DNA of 35,027 nt from Pseudoalteromonas sp. G4 (GCF_028875915.1 NZ_JAPEHW010000040.1:1-35027); one strand, 5' to 3'. Counted from the stretch's first letter, positions 1 through 8,148 are shown. Numbers and translations are program-made. The notes: a model not told the origin generated them from the sequence alone.

Positions 1-99
1 GAATTTTTCTTATGTAGTTGTTCTACATTGATAAATTCTAACGCAGTTAGCATGTTATTTAGTCCGCTAGGATGATCAGCTACTTAAGTGAATTGGTAT
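1..99 (-). mobile_element. End of a short repeated element (partial, inverted copy of 25583-25744)
   Basis: The reverse complement of 1-99 matches 25583-25681 at 95 of 99 positions. It ends at 90-99 in GAATTGGTAT, the same 10-bp end that bounds the second copy. The element runs off the left edge, so its full length is unknown. Read on the minus strand it has an ATG followed by MLTALEFINVEQLHKKN, also open in the other copy. Of three differences inside that frame two are silent, which hints that the frame was once coding, perhaps the start of a transposase. The family was not recognised. It could be a non-autonomous element (MITE) or the end of a complete insertion sequence. Confidence 0.8.
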
Positions 100-270
100 A
101 ACTATAGAAGTAATCATTAGTTGCTAACAAGTTGTTTTGTGTAAAGGTTTATTTCTTTGTTATACGAAACTTAACGTGATAGCGATTAAATTGCGCTTTG
201 CTATTGAGCGCTTTGCACCAATTACCTACAATGTCGCAATCATCTAAATGAGATTAACTAAGAAAGAAAT
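100..270. other. Gap before the DUF3297 gene; nothing recognised
   Basis: AT-rich sequence between the mobile-element end and the first gene. No convincing ORF or RNA was seen. It presumably holds the promoter of the next gene; the AAGAAAGAAA stretch just before 271 is a modest ribosome binding site. Confidence 0.4.
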
Positions 271-519
271 ATGAACGATAAAACTGAATTACCAACATTA
301 CCAGATCGCCTATCAATCAACCCGCGCAGCAAGTTCTACTCGGAAGAAATTTTAAAGCTCGATATTGGTATTCGCTTTAACGGCAAAGAGCGTTCAGACG
401 TTGAAGAATACTGCATTAGCGAAGGCTGGATTAAAACAGCGGCACCAAAAGCGTTAGATCGTTTTGGTCAACCAATGTTAATTAAATCAAAAGGCACGGT
501 TGAAGCGTTTTACCGTTAA
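271..519 (+). CDS. DUF3297 family protein
   Basis: A soluble 82-residue protein. The LPDRLSINPRSKFY start, the GIRFNGKERSDVEEYCISEGW core and the KGTVEAFYR end are the pattern of the DUF3297 family, which is of this size and widespread in proteobacteria. Function is unknown; some family members carry the name glutathione peroxidase by annotation carry-over, and nothing here (no selenocysteine or peroxidase motif) supports that. The gene is monocistronic, with a purine-rich AAGAAAGAAA before the ATG and a hairpin directly after the stop. Start and length fit the family. Confidence 0.9.
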   Translation: MNDKTELPTLPDRLSINPRSKFYSEEILKLDIGIRFNGKERSDVEEYCISEGWIKTAAPKALDRFGQPMLIKSKGTVEAFYR

Positions 520-526
520 TTTTGCC

Positions 527-551
527 AGTGCACCATAATGTTTGGTGCACT
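527..551 (+). terminator. Hairpin after the DUF3297 gene, between convergent genes
   Basis: AGTGCACCA at 527-535 pairs perfectly with TGGTGCACT at 543-551 around a 7-nt loop. Only a short, interrupted T stretch follows (ACTCATTTT). It lies 7 bp after the stop codon and 8 bp from the end of the facing gene, so it could serve both. The weak tail makes an efficient intrinsic terminator less certain. Confidence 0.6.
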
Positions 552-558
552 ACTCATT

Positions 559-894
559 TTAGTAAGCGCAATGTTTACAACCATTCCCGCAGCAATACCC
601 TCGCTTTAAATGTGCCCACTTTGTCATTACCCTAAAACCTTCTTCATTTAAGTAATAATCAAGCTTTGCAACAGGAAATTGGTTTTGATATTTAGCGGCT
701 AACTGCACAAGTTCTTGGTTTGATTTTGTTTTATACAATGCTTCAAGTTCAGCGTTAATTTTGTCAATTAAACAGTTTTTGCAAAGACAGCCCTCTGTCT
801 CTTTAACAGGTAAAATTGCAGGCAGAGAAAAGCACCAACAACTGCCTTCCTTACTGGTACACGAAAATTCGGCTTGGCATTGAGAACAAATCAT
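559..894 (-). CDS. Cysteine-rich CWC-like protein with C-terminal DUF5522-like region
   Basis: About 111 residues from the ATG at 894; an in-frame ATG at 921 would add nine hydrophobic residues. Neither start has a clear ribosome binding site, and 894 is preferred because CWC proteins begin close to their first CxxC. The N-terminal half has the cysteine spacing of cysteine-rich CWC proteins (ICSQCQ, FSC, SCWCF, CLCKNCL). The last 40 residues (YYLNEEGFRVMT, HLKRGYCCGNGCKHCAY) match the DUF5522 pattern. In many bacteria these two occur as separate small proteins, so this looks like a fusion. The eleven or so cysteines suggest metal (zinc or Fe-S) binding, but no function is established. It lies downstream of, and on the same strand as, the chromate transporter gene. 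Confidence 0.75.
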   Translation of the reverse strand: MICSQCQAEFSCTSKEGSCWCFSLPAILPVKETEGCLCKNCLIDKINAELEALYKTKSNQELVQLAAKYQNQFPVAKLDYYLNEEGFRVMTKWAHLKRGYCCGNGCKHCAY

Positions 895-967
895 ATGGAT
901 TAACCAAAAAAGCGCCAGCATAAGTTAAATTTTATGCGAGCGCAATCAAGAGCAGCGGTTAGTACCT

Positions 968-2110
968 TTAAATATAGGGCAGTAGTGCACCACCGAGCAT
1001 AAAGCACACAACTAACCAAATAATAGGTAACTTAAGTTGCTTAAGTAAAAATACCCCAACAAGCAACATGGCAATATCTTTTGGCGCAGTTACAGCACTG
1101 ATAAAAATAGGTTGATAAAGTGCAGCAATAAGTAAACCCACCACCGCAGCATTTACCCCGCTAAGCGCGCCTGCAACACGTGGCTTTGCTGCAAGAATTT
1201 GCCAGTCTTTTAACACCGCAAGCAACAATAAAAACCCCGGCAAAAACACGGCAAGTGTGGCGATTAATGCACCGGTTATTGGCGCGTTTTCAAATAGCTG
1301 ATACCCAATATAAGTTGCAAAGGTAAACATCGGGCCAGGTACCGCTTGTGCTGCCGCATAGCCGGTGATAAATGCATCTTGCGATAGCTTATCACCCACA
1401 ATATTTTGCAATAACGGCAATACCACATGGCCGCCACCAAACACTAAACTGCCAGCCTGATAAAAATCATTAAACAGGGCAACTTCAGGGGTAAGGTAAC
1501 TCACAAACGGTAAACCAAGTAGCAAAATCAAAAAGCCAAGTAATGGCACAATATTGGGTTTAAATGTATTGGTAGGAGCGGTCTTGTCACTTTTAAGGGC
1601 AACGGCACCGATAAATGCCGCAATTAATAAAACAATAAACTGCGATGTGATACTCGGCACTAACAAAAGTACTAAAGCGGTAACAAAAGACAAAAATGCT
1701 GTGAGTTTACTTTTACAAAAACTATTAAACATGCCCCAAGCCGCATCGGCAACCACTAATACCGCTAATAGCTTTAAACCATGCACAATACTATTAAAAA
1801 TAGAATTGTCGGTAAGTGAACTTGCCACAGTTGCCAGTAAAACCATAATAACGACCGAAGGCAGTGTAAAGCCAACAAATGCGGCGATAGCGCCTGCTAA
1901 ACCACCGCGTTTATAGCCTAAAGCAAATCCAACCTGGCTCGACCCCGGGCCTGGTAAAAACTGGCTAAGGGCAATTAATTGGCCATATTCGTCATCACTT
2001 AACCATTTGTACTTTTCAACAAAGGTTTTTCTAAAATAGCCAATATGGGCTGCAGGTCCACCAAAGCTGACCCAGCCAAGCAAAAAGAAGGTTTTAAAAA
2101 TACTAAACAT
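968..2110 (-). CDS. chrA: Chromate transporter, CHR family (ChrA-like)
   Basis: Inner-membrane transporter of the CHR superfamily, whose studied members export chromate driven by the membrane potential. About 380 residues, the two-domain (long-chain) form. The N-terminal half shows the family signature LGWVSFGGPAAHIGYFR and QFLPGPGSSQVGFALG; the second half repeats it as GSLVFGGGHVVLPLL and AAAQAVPGPMFTFATYIG. Ten or more hydrophobic segments are visible. A TTG 33 nt upstream (2143) would add eleven residues; the ATG at 2110 is preferred because the protein then begins MFSIFKTFFLLGW, as in relatives, although neither start has a strong ribosome binding site. There is no linked chrB regulator. 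Substrate is inferred from the family only. Confidence 0.85.
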   Translation of the reverse strand: MFSIFKTFFLLGWVSFGGPAAHIGYFRKTFVEKYKWLSDDEYGQLIALSQFLPGPGSSQVGFALGYKRGGLAGAIAAFVGFTLPSVVIMVLLATVASSLTDNSIFNSIVHGLKLLAVLVVADAAWGMFNSFCKSKLTAFLSFVTALVLLLVPSITSQFIVLLIAAFIGAVALKSDKTAPTNTFKPNIVPLLGFLILLLGLPFVSYLTPEVALFNDFYQAGSLVFGGGHVVLPLLQNIVGDKLSQDAFITGYAAAQAVPGPMFTFATYIGYQLFENAPITGALIATLAVFLPGFLLLLAVLKDWQILAAKPRVAGALSGVNAAVVGLLIAALYQPIFISAVTAPKDIAMLLVGVFLLKQLKLPIIWLVVCFMLGGALLPYI

Positions 2111-2238
2111 AACCAATAAGGTGACGTAATTAATAATGCGCAAAGCATAAAAAAAACAGTGAAATTAAACAAATAAATATTAAGCCTAGATTAAGTTAGC
2201 GTGGTTAAAGATTGTCATTACTACACAAGGAAACCGCT

Positions 2239-2457
2239 ATGAACAAAACAATGTTTCAAACTAAGCTATTTTTAGCCCTAACAGTCATCTTATCGCTCGT
2301 TTTAGCCGTAATACTATTGCCGGTTGTACTGTTTGTATGGTTAACCGTGGTACTGTTTATTTCACTGAGCGTATTGTTTACTCGTTTAATCAGCAATAAA
2401 AAAGCTTCGGTAAAATATGCCTATCACAATGGCAAAATCGAAAAAGTGATTAATTAA
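2239..2457 (+). CDS. Small membrane protein, unknown function
   Basis: A 72-residue protein with a short basic N terminus, one long or two close hydrophobic segments (residues about 8-52, rich in V and L) and a polar C-terminal tail (KKASVKYAYHNGKIEKVIN). The ATG at 2239 is preceded by AAGGAA at a good distance, so the longer TTG-start version from 2212 is unlikely. It lies 50 bp before the SYLF-domain gene on the same strand and may be cotranscribed with it. No family was recognised. Confidence 0.7.
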   Translation: MNKTMFQTKLFLALTVILSLVLAVILLPVVLFVWLTVVLFISLSVLFTRLISNKKASVKYAYHNGKIEKVIN

Positions 2458-2507
2458 CTTTTACCTTTAGGTAAGCGTGTTCGAGTGTTACGAAAAGGAG
2501 ACAAAAC

Positions 2508-3080
2508 ATGGGTAAGATTTTAACCGTTTTAATGTCACTGTGTTTAATAAGCGTAAGCGCAGTGGCAAAAGCCGACGACTATCAAAGCACAATTAATAAC
2601 TTTCGCCAATCGGCAGCTGCAAAACCCTTTTTTAATAATGCCTACGGTTACGCGGTATTTCCAACCATAGGTAAAGGTGGTTTAGGTGTTGGGGCAGCTT
2701 ATGGTAAAGGCAAAGTCTACAAGCAAGGCAAAGCGGTTGGCAGAACAAGTATGAGCCAATTATCTCTTGGTTTTCAAGCAGGTGGACAAGCCTATAGCCA
2801 AATCATCTTTTTTAAAGATAAACGTGCGTTTGATGAATTTACCTCAGGCAATTTCGAATTTGGCGCAGGCGCATCGGCAGTTGCAATTACGGCTGCGGCA
2901 CAAGCGCAAGCAGGCTCTACAGGCGTAAGTTCAAGTGTTGGTACGGATGCAGATTCTACCAAACAAAATAAGGCGATTTATCGTAAAGGCATGGCAGTAA
3001 TGACGCTCGCCAAAGGTGGCTTGATGTATGAAGCGGCCATTGCAGGGCAAAAATATGACTATAAGCCGCTGAAAAAGTAA
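2508..3080 (+). CDS. SYLF (YSC84-like) domain protein, exported
   Basis: 190 residues. A signal peptide (MGKILTVLMSLCLISVSAVAKA, cleavage after AKA) is followed by a SYLF/YSC84-type domain covering nearly the whole mature protein: AYGYAVFPTIGKGGLGVGAAYGKG, a central LGFQAGGQAYSQIIFFKDKRAFDEF, and a GASAVAITAAAQAQAG segment. SYLF proteins bind lipids, especially phosphoinositides in eukaryotes; the bacterial exported forms have no agreed role, so an envelope lipid-associated function is only inferred. AAAAGGAGA lies 8 nt before the ATG, a strong ribosome binding site. A bidirectional terminator follows. Confidence 0.88.
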   Translation: MGKILTVLMSLCLISVSAVAKADDYQSTINNFRQSAAAKPFFNNAYGYAVFPTIGKGGLGVGAAYGKGKVYKQGKAVGRTSMSQLSLGFQAGGQAYSQIIFFKDKRAFDEFTSGNFEFGAGASAVAITAAAQAQAGSTGVSSSVGTDADSTKQNKAIYRKGMAVMTLAKGGLMYEAAIAGQKYDYKPLKK

Positions 3081-3102
3081 AAACCCCATCTTTTAGATGA
3101 AT

Positions 3103-3131
3103 AAAAAACCAGAGATTAACTCTGGTTTTTT
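3103..3131. terminator. Bidirectional intrinsic terminator
   Basis: AAAAAACCAGAG, loop ATTAA, CTCTGGTTTTTT. The stem is perfect and has a six-T tail on both strands. It sits between the convergent SYLF and DUF533 genes and serves both. Confidence 0.93.
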
Positions 3132-3140
3132 ATTTAATAA

Positions 3141-3833
3141 CTATTCACTGCGTGCGATTTGCTGATGAATGTTATTGACTAATTCCCGTGGTAAACACAA
3201 CTGATTTGCCAGCGTTTGTAAGTATTGTTGCGAAATTTGTTGGTTTAAATCTATAGCACTGGCACTTGCAGCATACACTTCAATACCGGTTTGCGCATTA
3301 GGTACTGATGCCACAAGCTCAGATAAGCTCATCGGCTTTCTTAGTTCATCAAATAACATGGCTTTTTCGCTCATCGATAATGTCATTTGCTCAACTTGCG
3401 AAAAAATCTTTTGCCTTTCGCTTTCATCAATATGGCCATCGGCATATGCCGCCGCAATCATCGCGCGCATAAGCAGTAATTGGCCACAACCTGTTTCATC
3501 TTCTACTACGTGCTCAAACGTTTGCTGTTGCATCGTTGCAGGTTCAAATTGATAGCGATTCGCCCCTTTGCGCTGCTGCATAGCTTCATCAAAGGCTTTT
3601 TTATCAGCCGCTTGTTGTGCGTTACTGCTTTTTTCACTGTATTGTTGATAGGCTTTCCAAGCCAGTCCGCCAACGGCGGCAAGGGCTCCGTATTTAACCG
3701 CTTTTGATCCCATCTTTTTCGACTTTTTACCACCAAGCAAGCTGGTTAATCCACCGCCTGCCACGCCACCTAAAAAGCCACTTAATGCACCTGATTTATT
3801 TAGGCTGCCAACTAATTTTTGTAGATCTTTCAT
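3141..3833 (-). CDS. DUF533 family protein (YebE-like, TerB-like fold)
   Basis: 230 residues. The N terminus is glycine-rich and hydrophobic (SGFLGGVAGGGLTSLLGG, then KYGALAAVGGLAWKAYQ, residues about 17-62), consistent with membrane association. A charged Q/K-rich linker leads to a helical C-terminal half beginning LLLMRAMIAAAYADGHIDESERQKIF, the acidic helix pattern of TerB-like domains. This arrangement is that of the DUF533/YebE family of inner-membrane-associated proteins; YebE is an envelope-stress-responsive gene in E. coli, while its activity is unknown. GGAAGAG lies just before the ATG. Monocistronic. Confidence 0.85.
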   Translation of the reverse strand: MKDLQKLVGSLNKSGALSGFLGGVAGGGLTSLLGGKKSKKMGSKAVKYGALAAVGGLAWKAYQQYSEKSSNAQQAADKKAFDEAMQQRKGANRYQFEPATMQQQTFEHVVEDETGCGQLLLMRAMIAAAYADGHIDESERQKIFSQVEQMTLSMSEKAMLFDELRKPMSLSELVASVPNAQTGIEVYAASASAIDLNQQISQQYLQTLANQLCLPRELVNNIHQQIARSE

Positions 3834-4026
3834 AGCTCTTCCCTAAATTGATAATGTGACTAGGTTAAAAAATACGTTGGCTAAAGGAAATAAAAAATCT
3901 GTTACAAAGTGATTCAAAGGTGAGCTTAAAAGAGAGAAAAAACACGTTTACACTATAACAATGCGATAATTTTGTCATATAAAGGGTATACTCTCGCAAA
4001 AGTCATTATAGATAGTGGAGATAAAT

Positions 4027-4392
4027 ATGAGTGAAACGAATCAACGTGAAATTCTCGCGGAATTTTTAACTCAAAGTAAAACAGCTCAGTCAGTATGGGC
4101 ATTGCAAGACAAAGCCAGTGAAGATTGGGTAGTTTTAGATTCTCCAAACTTTGAAAATGCAGAAGTAATGCCTGTTTGGTCAACAAAAGAATTGGCTCAG
4201 GTGCATTGTGTGCAAGAATGGCAAGAGTTTGAACCAAGCGAAATTTCAATTAATGATTGGCTCGACTACTGGTTAGAAGATCTTAAAGAAGACGATATTG
4301 TTATTGGCGTAAACTGGGCTGAAGAAGGCGATATTATTGAGCTTGAAGTGACTGATTTTAGTCAGGCATTAGCAAGCATTTTACCGGTTTAA
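4027..4392 (+). CDS. DUF2750 domain protein
   Basis: A soluble acidic protein of 121 residues. The ATG at 4027 is preceded by GTGGAG at a good spacing, so the GTG at 4015 is not needed. The pattern VWALQDK, MPVWSTKELAQ, ISINDWLDYWLEDLKEDDIVIGVNW is that of DUF2750 proteins: a W-rich fold ending in a conserved IGVNW strand. Function is unknown; members are often single genes in gammaproteobacteria. A strong hairpin terminator follows the stop within 16 bp. Confidence 0.88.
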   Translation: MSETNQREILAEFLTQSKTAQSVWALQDKASEDWVVLDSPNFENAEVMPVWSTKELAQVHCVQEWQEFEPSEISINDWLDYWLEDLKEDDIVIGVNWAEEGDIIELEVTDFSQALASILPV

Positions 4393-4407
4393 TTTAAGAT
4401 TAAACCA

Positions 4408-4435
4408 CACGTCGGCAACTCTGCCGACGTGCCTT
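4408..4435 (+). terminator. Intrinsic terminator after the DUF2750 gene
   Basis: CACGTCGGCA at 4408-4417 pairs with TGCCGACGTG at 4422-4431 around the tetraloop ACTC, followed by CCTTTT. The 10-bp GC-rich stem is strong; the tail is short. Confidence 0.85.
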
Positions 4436-4473
4436 TTAAGTCTTAGGGCTGCTTAATTAAACATAAGCAAACG

Positions 4474-5568
4474 TTAGTCACTTACCCCTTCAATATCACC
4501 GCGCCTTACAGGGTAGCCCTGATTCATCCAACCAAAAATACCTTCCCATAATACAGCGGTTCGGGTGTAACCTCGTTTTCGCAAGCGGTTAATGGTGTGA
4601 TCAGCTGCAGCTCGCGGGCAAGAGCAATACGCCACAATTTGCACATCTTTTGGAATGCCAGCAACGGTTTCATCTAAATCTGCATAGTAAGGAAATGGAA
4701 TCGCCCCCTCAATATGCGCTGTTTGCCAAACCGATGTGACCCGTGTATCTAATAACACCATGCGCTTTTTCGCATTAAGCGCGTCATTTAAATCTTTCGA
4801 AAGCACATACATGCCATCTTTTAAATCAAAATTAGGGTCGTCACCGTGTTTATTGATAATGTAGTTTTCAGGTGTGGGCAGAGCTTTTAATACTGGTGTT
4901 TCATCGGTCCAACCAAGCGATTTACTGCGAAGAAACGCCGTAATATTATCAATGTCGTCACTTGAAAGCTTGTCTTTAAACGCCACCATCGGCGTGTTTT
5001 GCCTACCATTTTCTATGGCATGGCGTATAAATTCATCGGTATTATGGGCAAGCGCTGAAGGGTTCATTATGGCAGGGCCTGTAACTCCTTCGCCTTTAGT
5101 ACCGTGGCAGCTTGCGCATTCTTGTTGGTAAACGGTTTCGCCGCGTTTTATGTCACCATTTACTGGGTTGGTTGAAAACTTTAACCTGTCGTAACCCGCT
5201 TGCTCAAATAGCCAATAGGTTAAATCCCAGGTTTCATCTAGCGTCATTGGCCCGCCAACTTCATCAAGGTAGCCGCCCATGGCTGTGCCAACACGGCCAT
5301 ATTGCATCGGCCTTAAAATTTGATGAGCAATGCCCGATTCCATCAAACTTTTACTGCGAAGTGAGGGCGCATGATCATTTTTATGCCCCTCGCGGTTTTC
5401 ACCATGGCAAAGCGCACAGTATTTTTGATAATTATTAGCAGCCACCTTAGCTTGTTCAGCTGTGAGCTTGCGCGGTGGTGAGCGCAATTCGCGATCAAAG
5501 GCAAATGCGGTGTGTGTTAAAAATGATGAAAATGCAATGCAGATCATTGCTATAGCATGCATGCGCAT
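4474..5568 (-). CDS. Exported two-haem cytochrome c with C-terminal rhodanese domain
   Basis: 364 residues from the ATG at 5568, which has AAGGAA nine nt upstream; a TTG at 5598 would be a longer start without support. A signal peptide ends about TAFA (residue 23). Two c-type haem sites follow: CALCH at about 51-55 and CASCH at about 151-155, each within a cytochrome c-like domain with a plausible distal Met (GTAMGG; NTPMVAF). A rhodanese domain fills about 252-355, with VLLDTR, HIEGAIPFPY and the active loop YCSCPRA, whose cysteine would carry a persulfide. Rhodaneses transfer sulfane sulfur; joining one to haem domains in the periplasm suggests a redox role in sulfur chemistry, but this is inference. 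The gene stands alone, divergent from a membrane-protein pair. I do not know a characterised homologue. Confidence 0.85.
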   Translation of the reverse strand: MRMHAIAMICIAFSSFLTHTAFAFDRELRSPPRKLTAEQAKVAANNYQKYCALCHGENREGHKNDHAPSLRSKSLMESGIAHQILRPMQYGRVGTAMGGYLDEVGGPMTLDETWDLTYWLFEQAGYDRLKFSTNPVNGDIKRGETVYQQECASCHGTKGEGVTGPAIMNPSALAHNTDEFIRHAIENGRQNTPMVAFKDKLSSDDIDNITAFLRSKSLGWTDETPVLKALPTPENYIINKHGDDPNFDLKDGMYVLSKDLNDALNAKKRMVLLDTRVTSVWQTAHIEGAIPFPYYADLDETVAGIPKDVQIVAYCSCPRAAADHTINRLRKRGYTRTAVLWEGIFGWMNQGYPVRRGDIEGVSD

Positions 5569-5749
5569 TAGTCTGCGTTCCTTAAAATTTAGCCCCAATG
5601 CCAGCTTAAACAGCTCTTATGCGTTTTTCTAGCGAAAAACAAATTTGCTTACAATTGAGCGAAAAACTAAGCAGGTGCTAGTTCGTTTTAAGGCGAATAG
5701 GGCAACTAATACTATTCATCACGGCGCAGTTTAATTAAACTGCCACGCT

Positions 5750-6121
5750 ATGAACGCATTTATCCCTTTAATTTACGGTCTCTTTCTATTTGGCAGCCTT
5801 AGCTGTTATTCACTGCATGCATTTTTTAATATACCTATTGTGCTTGCGGCCACAATGCCCGCATTAATTGGCAGTTTTATTCCTTTTAATAAACAACATA
5901 AACATCACCCGTATGCGGCAATTTATACAGGGTGTTTTGCTGGTATGTGTTCAGTTGCAACGGTGAGCGCACTTTGGGAATTTATTTTTATCGCGGCGAT
6001 AGGCACGCTTTTATACATTAAAAGTATTAATTTATTTGAAGGATTTGGTGGGCGTTTAGGCGGCATTGCATTTACCTGTAGCGCGTTATTTGTGTTATTG
6101 AAAGGGATGTTATGGGTTTAG
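5750..6121 (+). CDS. Small integral membrane protein, first of a coupled pair
   Basis: 123 residues with about four hydrophobic segments. Landmarks are SFIPFNKQHKHHPYAAIYTG, CFAGMCS and INLFEGFGGRLGGIAF. No family was recognised. Its last codons overlap the start of the next gene (ATG at 6112, 10 nt before the end of this stop codon), indicating translational coupling. The two proteins look distantly alike: both have a small-residue G.F.GM motif in the middle and a GxGGxLG motif near the end, so they may be diverged paralogues forming one complex. There is no clear ribosome binding site before the ATG. Confidence 0.7.
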   Translation: MNAFIPLIYGLFLFGSLSCYSLHAFFNIPIVLAATMPALIGSFIPFNKQHKHHPYAAIYTGCFAGMCSVATVSALWEFIFIAAIGTLLYIKSINLFEGFGGRLGGIAFTCSALFVLLKGMLWV

Positions 6122-6469
6122 ATTTAATTGCCATTTCCCTGATTGGGGCGATATTCACGTTTTTACTGGCAAAACGCAACCGTTCTTTCGATTATTGCTT
6201 ACTTTGTGTTTTACGCTGCAAATTTAAATGTTGAGTTATACAGCTTAGTGTTCTTTGGCAGCACTTTTGTTGGTATGAGCGCGCCCAAACGCTTTGGTTT
6301 ATATACCCAAATTATTGCTGCATTGGTATTTGCCGTGCTGTTTGAAAATTTAGTGCCTTTTATTAATGGCTATGGCGGTGCATTAGGGTTAAGCGCGTTT
6401 TTATCGGTATGTGTTTGTCATTTAGGCATTTTAATGGGCGCACCACGCAGCAATAAAAATACACCCTAA
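6112..6469 (+). pseudogene. Second small membrane protein of the pair, broken by a +1 frameshift
   Basis: The natural start is the ATG at 6112, read MGLDLIAISLIGAIFTFLLA. After that the frame leaves the hydrophobic pattern and stops near 6235. The frame one base later continues as ATVLSIIAYFVFYAANLNVE to the stop at 6469. Removing one A from the AAAA run at 6171-6174 joins them into a smooth 118-residue protein with about four membrane segments, ending VPFINGYGGALGLSAFLS and a polar tail. The span is 358 nt, one more than a whole number of codons. A sequencing error, a real mutation or programmed slippage on the A run are all possible. A GTG/TTG-start reading of only the second half from 6143 is not credible as the native gene. 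Confidence 0.75.
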
Positions 6470-6540
6470 ATATTTTTGTGAACTGTCGCTAAAATACCAA
6501 CGTATTAACCTTTATTCCAAGCACAACTTTTGAGGTGTTT

Positions 6541-7404
6541 ATGAAGTGGTTAATACTCATTGCGCTTTTATGCTTGCAAGGATGCAGTACTAATTATTTT
6601 CTTTATAGTCCTAATGATGAAATTGGCTTTAGCAAAAGCGATTTTAAGCACCCAGTAAAAGACAGTTTTATTCGTTCTCGCTCAGGAAACACCCTGCATT
6701 TACAGCACCACTTAAGTGACGAACCTGTTGGCTTGGTAATTCATTTTCATGGTAATCGTGGCAACTTATCGCAAACCGTTGAAAAAGTAGTGTGGTTAGT
6801 TGATGAAGGTTACGACGTAATGCTGGTTGATTATTCTGGCTATGGTTTATCAACCGGAAAACCCACCCGAGAACATTTAGCCCTAGATGCCCAAACCATT
6901 TTTGAAATTAGTGCTGATTTAGCATACGAGCACAAAGTAATTGTGGCGACTTCCATGGGCGGTGCCATTGCACTTGATGGACTTGAAAAAAGTCAGCTTG
7001 AATCTCAGTTTGATCTAATGGTGATTGATTCAAGCTTTGAAAGTTATCAAAACTTAGCAAAAGATGTAGTTGCAAATGTACCCATTGCCAAATGGTTTAG
7101 TGAAAAGATCCCAAGCCTTGTTAGTGACGAGCGCGCACCTGCATACAACATTAAAGCCATTAAACAAGTGGATATGATAATCGCCCATTGCCTAGATGAT
7201 AAGTTAATCCCTATTTCGCGCGGCGAAGCGTTATATCAATTTGCAGGCACGAACAGTCAGTTTTGGCAGTTTGAAGGGTGCCGCCATGCGCGTACTTTTA
7301 CCGATGAGTTTCCACATCATCAAAAGCGTTTGCTAAGTTACATAAAGCAAAACCGCACAAACAGGTTGCTTGCTCAAAATGCCGAGGCGATTTTACTCGA
7401 TTAA
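6541..7404 (+). CDS. Alpha/beta-hydrolase lipoprotein
   Basis: 287 residues. The N terminus MKWLILIALLCLQGCS carries a lipobox (LQGC), so the protein should be lipid-anchored. The fold is alpha/beta hydrolase: the oxyanion region VIHFHGNRGN at about 67-76, the strand DVMLVDYSGYGLSTG, and the nucleophile elbow VATSMGGAI. Here the usual first Gly of GxSxG is Ala (ATSMG). A probable catalytic His is in GCRHAR near the C terminus, and Asp in HCLDDKLIP. Relatives are the Bem46-like and YfhR-like hydrolases with unknown substrate. GAGG stands 5 nt before the ATG at 6541, preferred over the GTG at 6535. It lies 72 bp upstream of upp on the same strand; a functional link is not evident. Confidence 0.85.
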   Translation: MKWLILIALLCLQGCSTNYFLYSPNDEIGFSKSDFKHPVKDSFIRSRSGNTLHLQHHLSDEPVGLVIHFHGNRGNLSQTVEKVVWLVDEGYDVMLVDYSGYGLSTGKPTREHLALDAQTIFEISADLAYEHKVIVATSMGGAIALDGLEKSQLESQFDLMVIDSSFESYQNLAKDVVANVPIAKWFSEKIPSLVSDERAPAYNIKAIKQVDMIIAHCLDDKLIPISRGEALYQFAGTNSQFWQFEGCRHARTFTDEFPHHQKRLLSYIKQNRTNRLLAQNAEAILLD

Positions 7405-7476
7405 GGCTAAAAAAGTTCGTCGATTCACAAGTGCTTGTTAAACTAATAATAAAGATCATTTAGTTTGGAGCACAGC

Positions 7477-8106
7477 ATGAAGGTAGTTGAGGTAAAGCAC
7501 CCTCTAATTAGTCATAAAATGGGGCTTTTGCGCCAGCACGATATTAGCGTTAAAGCGTTTCGTGAATTGGTATCAGAAATTGGCAGTTTATTAACGTTTG
7601 AAGCAACGCGAGATTTACCGCTTGAAAATACCACCACCACAACCTGGCAGGGCGATATTACCACCGAGCAACTTGCGGGCAAAAAATTAACCTTAGTGCC
7701 TATTTTAAGAGCTGGCCTTGGCTTAAATGAAGGGGTTTTAACGGTGATCCCGTGTGCCAGAATCTCAGTTGTGGGGCTTTATCGCGATGAAGAAACCTTA
7801 GAGCCCGTTCCGTATTTTGAAAAACTAACATCAGATTTGGACAAACGCGTTGCACTGGTAGTTGACCCAATGCTGGCAACAGGCGGCTCAATGATTGCGA
7901 CCATCGATTTACTTAAAAAACACGGGGTGACTGAAATTAAAGCCATGGTGCTTGTTGCCGCGCCAGAAGGTATTCAAGCGCTCGCGCATGCCCACCCAGA
8001 TATTTCCCTTTACGCTGCAAGTATTGACGAGAAACTCAATGAACAAGGCTACATTTTACCTGGCCTTGGCGATGCTGGTGATAAGATTTTTGGCACCAAA
8101 AAATAA
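7477..8106 (+). CDS. upp: Uracil phosphoribosyltransferase
   Basis: Pyrimidine salvage enzyme of the cytosol: uracil plus PRPP gives UMP plus pyrophosphate. The 209 residues align by eye over the full length with E. coli Upp: [19 protein letters not shown] at the start, [28 protein letters not shown], the PRPP-binding loop [17 protein letters not shown], and the uracil-binding end [18 protein letters not shown]. The ATG at 7477 with TTGGAG upstream is the proper start; a TTG at 7465 would add four residues. A strong terminator follows. There is no adjacent uraA permease. Confidence 0.97.
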   Translation: MKVVEVKHPLISHKMGLLRQHDISVKAFRELVSEIGSLLTFEATRDLPLENTTTTTWQGDITTEQLAGKKLTLVPILRAGLGLNEGVLTVIPCARISVVGLYRDEETLEPVPYFEKLTSDLDKRVALVVDPMLATGGSMIATIDLLKKHGVTEIKAMVLVAAPEGIQALAHAHPDISLYAASIDEKLNEQGYILPGLGDAGDKIFGTKK

Positions 8107-8112
8107 ATTAAG

Positions 8113-8148
8113 TGCGATACGCTAAAAGCCTAGCGTATCGCATTTTTT
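8113..8148. terminator. Intrinsic terminator after upp
   Basis: TGCGATACGCTA at 8113-8124 pairs perfectly with TAGCGTATCGCA at 8131-8142 (12 bp, 6-nt loop), followed by TTTTTT. The T run overlaps the stop codon of the facing DUF3325-like gene, so the hairpin lies just outside both coding regions. Confidence 0.95.

Noticed and set aside
1554..1916. 120-residue ORF antisense to the chromate transporter gene
   Set aside because: Shadow of a membrane protein gene with clear family motifs on the other strand.
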